This document shows positions 58,687-64,000 of a stretch of 64,000 nucleotides of DNA, one piece after another; position 1 is the first letter of the stretch, and each line of letters starts with the position of its first letter. The notes beneath the pieces are model-generated. The model was not told where the DNA came from and did no database searches. It worked only from the letters and a program-made list of their open reading frames with translations. Source of the stretch: Pedobacter sp. Hv1 (GTDB lineage Bacteria; Bacteroidota; Bacteroidia; Sphingobacteriales; Sphingobacteriaceae); contig NZ_LLWP01000004.1 of assembly GCF_001412215.1 (NCBI RefSeq), positions 1 through 64,000 of the forward strand, given 5' to 3'. Made by a program: the position numbers and the translations under genes.

Positions 58687-61600
58687 ATGAACAGAAAATC
58701 TATCCTCATTTTATTTGGATTCTTACTGTTCGCAATGGTTACCTATGCCCAAAAAACCTTAAGGGGTAAGGTAACAGATGTTGCGAATGGAAATGGAATG
58801 CCTGGTGTAAGCGTTGTGGCTAAGGGTACAAGTGGTGCTGGAGCCAGTACTCAACCCGACGGAACATACACGATCAACGTGCCAACAAATGCTACCATCT
58901 TAGTATTTACTTATTTAGGTTTTACCACTAAAGAAGTAAGCATTGGCAATAGCAGCGAAATCAATGTCGCATTAAGTGAAAGTGCCCAAACTTTAGAAGG
59001 TATAGTCGTAACGGCCTTGGGTATCAAACGTAGTGAAAAATCTGTAGGTTACGCTACACAACAAATTAAAGGAGATAACCTCACCTTAACCAAAGAACAA
59101 AATGTGATTGGATCTTTAGCTGGTAAAGTTGCCGGTGTTCAGGTAACTGGTTCTTCTGGTGCCAGTATGGGAGGTACACAAAAAATCAAGATTAGAAGTG
59201 TAAATTCAATTACTGGTGGTGGACAAGCCTTAATGGTGGTTGATGGTACACCTATTGCACAAAGTAATTTTGGGGGCGATGCCAATGGTGTCGATTACGG
59301 AAACGTATCTCAAGATATCAACCCTGAAGACATTGAAAATATCAGTATTTTAAAAGGACCAGCTGCTTCTGCACTTTATGGCATTAGAGGACAGTATGGT
59401 GTAATTTTAATTACCACAAAAAAAGGAGCAAAAGGTGCTAAAAAAGTTAATATTGGCATTAATTCGGCATTCTCTGTAGAGAAAGTAGGCAACTTTTTAC
59501 CCTTGCAAAATATATATGGTGTAGGTAACAACCAAACCTTTCTAACCTTAACTGGTGGACAAAAATATGTAAATGGCAACGATGAAAGCTGGGGCCCGAA
59601 AATGGATGGTACACCTGTAAGGATGTATTACAGTTTTTATCCCCAAGATGCTGAATTTGGAAAGCTGACTCCATTTCTTCCACAGCCAGATAACGTTAAA
59701 GATTTTTACGAAACTGGACAGAATGTAAACAACGGTATTTCAGTAACTGGTGGCAATGAAAATATGAACTATAGATTGAGCTATAACAATGCTTATATCA
59801 ATGGTGTAATTCCGAATACCTGGTTAAAAAGAAATAACCTGGGTTTAAGCTCTTCTTTAAATATTACAGAGAAATTGAGTGTTGGAGCCAATGTAAATTA
59901 TGCAAATAACGATGGGCAAAGACCAACACAAGGTTATCAGGGTTCTTTTACAGGTGCTAATCAGTGGTTCCAACGAAATATAGATATCAACCGTTTACGC
60001 AACTATAGATATGCAGATGGTACCATCTTAAACTGGAATGTTAACCCGAATACTACTACAGGTATCATAACCAATAATAGACCGAGTGACTGGAATAATC
60101 CATTTTTTGATGCTTATGAAGTATTAAACAATGACAGTAGAGATCGTTTATTTGGTGATGTAAACGCGACCTATCAAGTATTACCTGAGCTTAAACTAAG
60201 TGGATTTGTGCGTTCAGATATGTTTATTCAAAACATTACACACAAGGAGGGCTTAGGAGGCCGTTTGGTTGATGGTTACCAAGTTGGAAAATATCAGAAT
60301 ACAGAAAACAACTATGAGTTTTTAGGCCAGTACAGCAAAAATTTTAACGATTTTTCTGTGAATGTAAATGTTGGGGCTAACTTATACACGGTTAAATATT
60401 CGCAACAATTTCAAGCTACGGTAGGTGGTTTGAGTAGTCCAGGCTGGTATTCTGCAGCGGCTTCAATTGATAGACCAACAAGTACTTCGTTTTTAAGACA
60501 GAAACAAGTTAGAAGTGTATATGCCATGGGTTCATTTGGCTATAAAGACATGTTCTTCTTAGATGCATCGATTCGTAACGATATTTCTTCGGCATTGCCA
60601 GACAATAACAACTCTTACTGGTATCCGTCAGTTTCTGGAAGTTTTGTGTTTAGCGAATTAGCCAAATGGAATGCACTATCTTTTGGTAAGTTAAGAGCCA
60701 GTTATGCCATTGCAGGTTCTGATTTGAGTCCTTATCAAACTACCTTTACTTATGGGGCTGGTGCTAATTATCCTGCTACTGCTGGAGCTATCAATACCTT
60801 GTTGGTACCTGATAAGTTAAAAAACCCTTTGATTAAGCCATCTTTTGCCAATTCTTTTGAGGTAGGTTTGGATCTGAAATTCTTTAAAAATCGCTTAGGA
60901 ATGGAATTTACCTATTATAACCAACAGAATAAAGATCAGATTATAGACCTTTCTGTTTCTGGTGCTAGTGGGTTTGACCAAACTGTAGTAAATGCAGGTT
61001 TGATAGAGAATAAAGGGGTAGAGTTAACCTTAAGTGGTAGACCAATTCAATCTAAGTTTTTTACTTGGGATGCTACCATAAACTTCGCCAATAATAAAAA
61101 CAGAATTGTTGATTTATATCCAGGTATCAGCATTCTACAAAATGATGTGGCTTCTTATTCAAGTCAAAATATCTTCTTGTACTCTACGGTAAAACAGTCG
61201 TTTGGTAACTTGGTAGGTCCGGGTTATAGAAGAGATGCAGCAACTGGAAAGATCTTATTAGGTGCAGATAACATGCCTTTATTTGATGCTGCAAAAGATT
61301 TTGGTAGTGTATTGCCATCATTTACCGGAGGTTTACAAAACACGTTTAGAATAGGAAGATTTGACCTTGGTGCCATGATCGATTTTCAAAAAGGAGGACA
61401 ATTCTTTAGCTGGTCAAAAATGCTTTCTACCAAATCTGGTCAAGCAGACATTACAGCAGCCATGAATGAAAACGGAAAAAATGTACGCGATCCTTTGGCA
61501 GATGGAGGAGGGGTTAAAGTAAATGGTATTTATGGCCCTGGTACAAAAATAAATAATGTGGATGTAAGCGGTCAGGAATTTAATGGTTTTGTTGATGCAA

Positions 61601-61905
61601 GAACCTATTACAGAGCCAATCTGGGAACTCGTATCTATGATGAATGGATTTACAGTGCTTCTTATATTAAATTACGTGAAGTAAGTTTAGGTTACAACTT
61701 CGATTCTAAATTGTTAGGTAAAACCCCATTTAAATCTGCAAAATTGGCCATTATAGCCCGTAACCCAGTAATGATCTGGCAAAAAGCACCTAAAGGTTTA
61801 GACCCTTCAGAATTGTCGTCGGGAAGTGCAGCAATTAGCTGGATTGAAAAAGGAGAGTTCCAAACCGTACGTTCTTTTGGTGTTAATTTAAGCCTAACAT
61901 TTTAA
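58687..61905 (+). CDS. SusC/RagA-family TonB-linked outer-membrane protein
   Basis: 1072 residues. Signal peptide (to about residue 21, VTYAQK), CarboxypepD_reg-like domain (about 24-100, VSVVAKGTSGAGASTQPDGTY), plug (about 108-230; GQALMVVDGTPI, ALYGIRGQYGVILITTKKG) and barrel ending SLTF. Works with the SusD lipoprotein encoded 10 bases downstream to import an unknown ligand. No degradative enzyme or sigma/anti-sigma gene is adjacent. Confidence 0.92.
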   Translation: MNRKSILILFGFLLFAMVTYAQKTLRGKVTDVANGNGMPGVSVVAKGTSGAGASTQPDGTYTINVPTNATILVFTYLGFTTKEVSIGNSSEINVALSESAQTLEGIVVTALGIKRSEKSVGYATQQIKGDNLTLTKEQNVIGSLAGKVAGVQVTGSSGASMGGTQKIKIRSVNSITGGGQALMVVDGTPIAQSNFGGDANGVDYGNVSQDINPEDIENISILKGPAASALYGIRGQYGVILITTKKGAKGAKKVNIGINSAFSVEKVGNFLPLQNIYGVGNNQTFLTLTGGQKYVNGNDESWGPKMDGTPVRMYYSFYPQDAEFGKLTPFLPQPDNVKDFYETGQNVNNGISVTGGNENMNYRLSYNNAYINGVIPNTWLKRNNLGLSSSLNITEKLSVGANVNYANNDGQRPTQGYQGSFTGANQWFQRNIDINRLRNYRYADGTILNWNVNPNTTTGIITNNRPSDWNNPFFDAYEVLNNDSRDRLFGDVNATYQVLPELKLSGFVRSDMFIQNITHKEGLGGRLVDGYQVGKYQNTENNYEFLGQYSKNFNDFSVNVNVGANLYTVKYSQQFQATVGGLSSPGWYSAAASIDRPTSTSFLRQKQVRSVYAMGSFGYKDMFFLDASIRNDISSALPDNNNSYWYPSVSGSFVFSELAKWNALSFGKLRASYAIAGSDLSPYQTTFTYGAGANYPATAGAINTLLVPDKLKNPLIKPSFANSFEVGLDLKFFKNRLGMEFTYYNQQNKDQIIDLSVSGASGFDQTVVNAGLIENKGVELTLSGRPIQSKFFTWDATINFANNKNRIVDLYPGISILQNDVASYSSQNIFLYSTVKQSFGNLVGPGYRRDAATGKILLGADNMPLFDAAKDFGSVLPSFTGGLQNTFRIGRFDLGAMIDFQKGGQFFSWSKMLSTKSGQADITAAMNENGKNVRDPLADGGGVKVNGIYGPGTKINNVDVSGQEFNGFVDARTYYRANLGTRIYDEWIYSASYIKLREVSLGYNFDSKLLGKTPFKSAKLAIIARNPVMIWQKAPKGLDPSELSSGSAAISWIEKGEFQTVRSFGVNLSLTF

Positions 61906-61915
61906 TTTTAAGCAT

Positions 61916-63352
61916 ATGAAAAATACATATAAATCTATTTACATCTGCTGTTTAACGCTATTGATGTTGGGCAGTTGTAAAAAGTTCGATTCAGCTATCA
62001 ATACAGATCCAAATAGCCCAACAAAGGCCTCTGGAACACAGCTGATAGCCAATGCGCAATTGTTTTTACCTGGGATGAGTTCATCACCTTATGGGGTGCA
62101 TTATCCTCAATATCTTTCTAACACTTCATTTACAGATAACAGTAGGTATGTAACCGTAAATTTTAACTTTTACGGATTATATACAGGCCCATTGATGAAC
62201 TTGGAAAATGTAATCAACAATGCCAGTTTAGATGCCAACGAGGGTCCAGTAGTGAACCAAATTGCGGTAGCTAAGATCTTGAAAGCCTATTTTTTCTGGC
62301 ATATGACTGATAGATGGGGAAATTTACCTTATAGTGAAGCTTTAAAAGGAAGCGCCAATTTTACGCCTAAATACGACACGCAGCAGGCCATCTATAACAG
62401 TTTATTTACTTTGCTAGATGAAGCCAATGCAGCGATAGTGAGTGGGAACATTAAAAATGATATTGTTTATGGTGGTGATGTAGCGAAATGGAAGAGATTA
62501 GGCAATACCATCCATGCTTTAATGGCTTTGCGCTTAAGTAAGGTTGATGCTACAAAAGGAGCAGCAGAATTTAATAAGGCTGTTACCAACGGAATGATGA
62601 CAGCTAATACGGATAATTTAAGCTATCCACATTTGGCAGAGCAAAACAACGAGAACTACTGGTATAATTCCTTTACACGTTTAGGTAGAAACTGGTTTGC
62701 AGTAAGTAAGCCAGTAGTAGACTATATGCAACCCTTAAATGATCCACGTTTACCAGTTTTTGCAAATAAACCAGCAAATACTGCCATTACCAATTATGTT
62801 GGGTTAGATTATGGTTTACCGGGCTCTACCACGGTGGTGATTAATAATTTTAGTTTATTGGGCAGCAATCTGCGTTTGCAGAACTCTCCAGTGGCCTTGG
62901 TTACTTATGCGCAATCTTTATTTGCAATGGCAGAGGCGGCAAAAATTGGCTGGATAGCCGGAACTGATGTAACCGCTAAAGCAAATTATGATAAAGCCAT
63001 AGAATTTTCGATCAGACAGTGGAACAACAACGATATCAGTGGTTTAGCGGCTTACATGGCCAATGCAGATGTAGCCTATGATTCTAACGATGCCTTAAGA
63101 AAAATTGGTAACCAGAGATGGGTACATTTGTTTTTGCATGGTTATGAAGGTTGGGCAGAATGGAGAAGAACAGGTTTTCCTAACTTTATCTCGCCTGCGC
63201 CAAATAACAATGGAGCATTAATCCCAAGAAGAGAAGCTTATCCAACGCAAGAGCGAGCCAATAATACCGTAAATTATAATGCGGCAGTAGCTGCTTTCCC
63301 TTATGGCGGAGTAGACGATTTAAATGCAAGAGTATGGTGGGATAAACCTTAA
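61916..63352 (+). CDS. SusD/RagB-like outer-membrane lipoprotein
   Basis: 478 residues with lipoprotein signal (LTLLMLGSC, Cys20-21 region). The sequence fits the SusD-like_2 branch: FFWHMTDRWGNLPYSEAL, ANAAIVSGN, and C-terminal QRWVHLFLHGYEGWAEWRRTG followed by the IPRREAYP ending. Ligand-binding partner of the preceding SusC. Confidence 0.92.
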   Translation: MKNTYKSIYICCLTLLMLGSCKKFDSAINTDPNSPTKASGTQLIANAQLFLPGMSSSPYGVHYPQYLSNTSFTDNSRYVTVNFNFYGLYTGPLMNLENVINNASLDANEGPVVNQIAVAKILKAYFFWHMTDRWGNLPYSEALKGSANFTPKYDTQQAIYNSLFTLLDEANAAIVSGNIKNDIVYGGDVAKWKRLGNTIHALMALRLSKVDATKGAAEFNKAVTNGMMTANTDNLSYPHLAEQNNENYWYNSFTRLGRNWFAVSKPVVDYMQPLNDPRLPVFANKPANTAITNYVGLDYGLPGSTTVVINNFSLLGSNLRLQNSPVALVTYAQSLFAMAEAAKIGWIAGTDVTAKANYDKAIEFSIRQWNNNDISGLAAYMANADVAYDSNDALRKIGNQRWVHLFLHGYEGWAEWRRTGFPNFISPAPNNNGALIPRREAYPTQERANNTVNYNAAVAAFPYGGVDDLNARVWWDKP

Positions 63353-63373
63353 TTCTTTGATTTGATGATTATA

Positions 63374-63410
63374 AAAAAGCCCTGTTCTATAAGTTAGAAC
63401 AGGGCTTTTT
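63374..63410. terminator. Bidirectional terminator after SusD
   Basis: Perfect 16-bp stem (63374-63389 with 63395-63410; core GCCCTGTTCTA) with A run and T run on either side, serving SusD and the convergent gene at 63428. Confidence 0.9.
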
Positions 63411-63427
63411 GATTGAAGTATGTATTT

Positions 63428-64000
63428 TTAACTGTTTCCAAAAAACAAGTAGGCCAAACCAATAGCGGTACAAACACCAACCAGATCTGCCAACAACATT
63501 GCACCAACTGCATAACGTGTATTTTTAATGCTTACAGAGCCAAAATAGACGGCTATTACATAAAATGTGGTATCAGATGCGCCTTGGAAAATACCAGATA
63601 ATTTACTGGCAAAAGAATCGGCACCATAAGCTGTCATGGTATCTACCATCATTCCTCTAGCAGCACCACCACTTAAAGGTCTAATCAACGCCGTTGGTAA
63701 GGCTTCTACAAAGCGGGTATCTGCCCCTAAAAAGGCAAATAGATTTTTAATGCCCAAAATTACTACATCAAAGGTGCCGCTGGTTCTTAACATGCTGATG
63801 GCTACCAGCATACCTACCAAGTAGGGAATGATTTTAACCGCAGTTTCAAAACCATTTTTTGCGCCATCAATAAAAGCGTCAAACACATCTATCTTTTTGT
63901 AAATGCCACCCAAAACAATCAATAGAAAAACAAGCAGGATAAGACCATTGCTCAATATGCCAGAAAACTGTTTAATGCCATCGGCATTAAGTGAGGTAAC
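63428..64000 (-). CDS. Nucleoside-recognition (Gate) membrane protein, SpmB-like C-terminal part, truncated by window end
   Basis: The frame stays open to base 64000, so the start lies beyond the window; 190 codons are visible. Several membrane helices with Gate-domain features: AVKIIPYLVGMLVAISMLRTSG, LIRPLSGGAARGMMVDTM and GASDTTFYVIAVYFGS, typical of spore maturation protein B relatives. In Bacteroidota SpmA and SpmB are often fused, so the missing part may be SpmA. Transport role unknown. Confidence 0.88.
   Translation of the reverse strand, partial: VTSLNADGIKQFSGILSNGLILLVFLLIVLGGIYKKIDVFDAFIDGAKNGFETAVKIIPYLVGMLVAISMLRTSGTFDVVILGIKNLFAFLGADTRFVEALPTALIRPLSGGAARGMMVDTMTAYGADSFASKLSGIFQGASDTTFYVIAVYFGSVSIKNTRYAVGAMLLADLVGVCTAIGLAYLFFGNS

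Overview
The window comes from a member of the Bacteroidota, most likely a Pedobacter-like Sphingobacteriaceae. The base composition is AT-rich. There are two SusC/SusD pairs and a type IX secretion trio (CHU_C adhesin, PorP/SprF, OmpA). Several promoters carry the Bacteroidota -7 motif TAnnTTTG, and the cbb3 oxidase has a fused CcoNO and a mono-haem CcoP. No tRNA, rRNA, CRISPR array or intact insertion sequence was seen.

Layout. 1-6.6 kb: 3' part of a repetitive DUF11/Ig-like surface protein, then PorP/SprF and an OmpA/TPR lipoprotein-like protein. 7-13.2 kb: AraC regulator, LytTR response regulator, a 57-residue Ser/Thr-rich peptide gene with no Cys (8939-9112, minus), a LytS-type histidine kinase broken by a one-base shift in an A7 run, and a full-length LanB dehydratase. 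No LanC is present. 13.2-15.5 kb: small genes and a roughly 210-bp hairpin-forming element. 15.6-21.1 kb: TlpA-like thioredoxin, SusC, SusD and a small secreted protein. 21.6-30.2 kb: a peptide export island. It holds three double-glycine-leader peptides with six Cys each, a C39-peptidase ABC transporter, an HlyD adaptor, a C39-like/VKOR/thioredoxin fusion, and two LytTR regulators. 30.3-41.4 kb: housekeeping and accessory genes, namely CmoA with an ICMT-like methyltransferase, an alpha/beta hydrolase, AraC, a BlaI/BlaR1-like pair with a TonB-type barrel, and a beta-hydroxyacid dehydrogenase. 41.5-55.9 kb: a microaerobic respiration island with a FixL-like haem-PAS kinase, a REC-CRP/FNR fusion regulator, HemN, CcoI, CcoS, CcoNO, CcoQ, CcoP, CcoG, CcoH and a SafE-like membrane protein. 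55.9-64 kb: ArsR, flavin oxidoreductase, OsmC, PaaI thioesterase, a second SusC/SusD pair, and a nucleoside-recognition membrane protein cut by the window end.

Two regulatory signatures stand out. (1) Eight arrays of three half-sites spaced exactly 21 bp lie in front of the AraC gene, the Cys-free peptide, the membrane LytTR gene, both Cys-rich peptide promoters and the VKOR fusion, with two further copies near the AraC and LytTR genes. In six of them a TAnnYTT-like -7 element starts exactly 34 bp after the third half-site. This looks like a LytTR regulon joining two peptide systems. (2) A TGAT-N4-ATCA box is centred exactly 51.5 bp upstream of a TAnnTTTG element at three promoters of the microaerobic island, which fits control by the REC-CRP/FNR protein.

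The two Cys-rich peptide transcripts also share a structured 5' leader. Its two hairpins have compensatory stem changes and conserved loops, which suggests a cis-acting RNA. All calls were made by eye without database searches.
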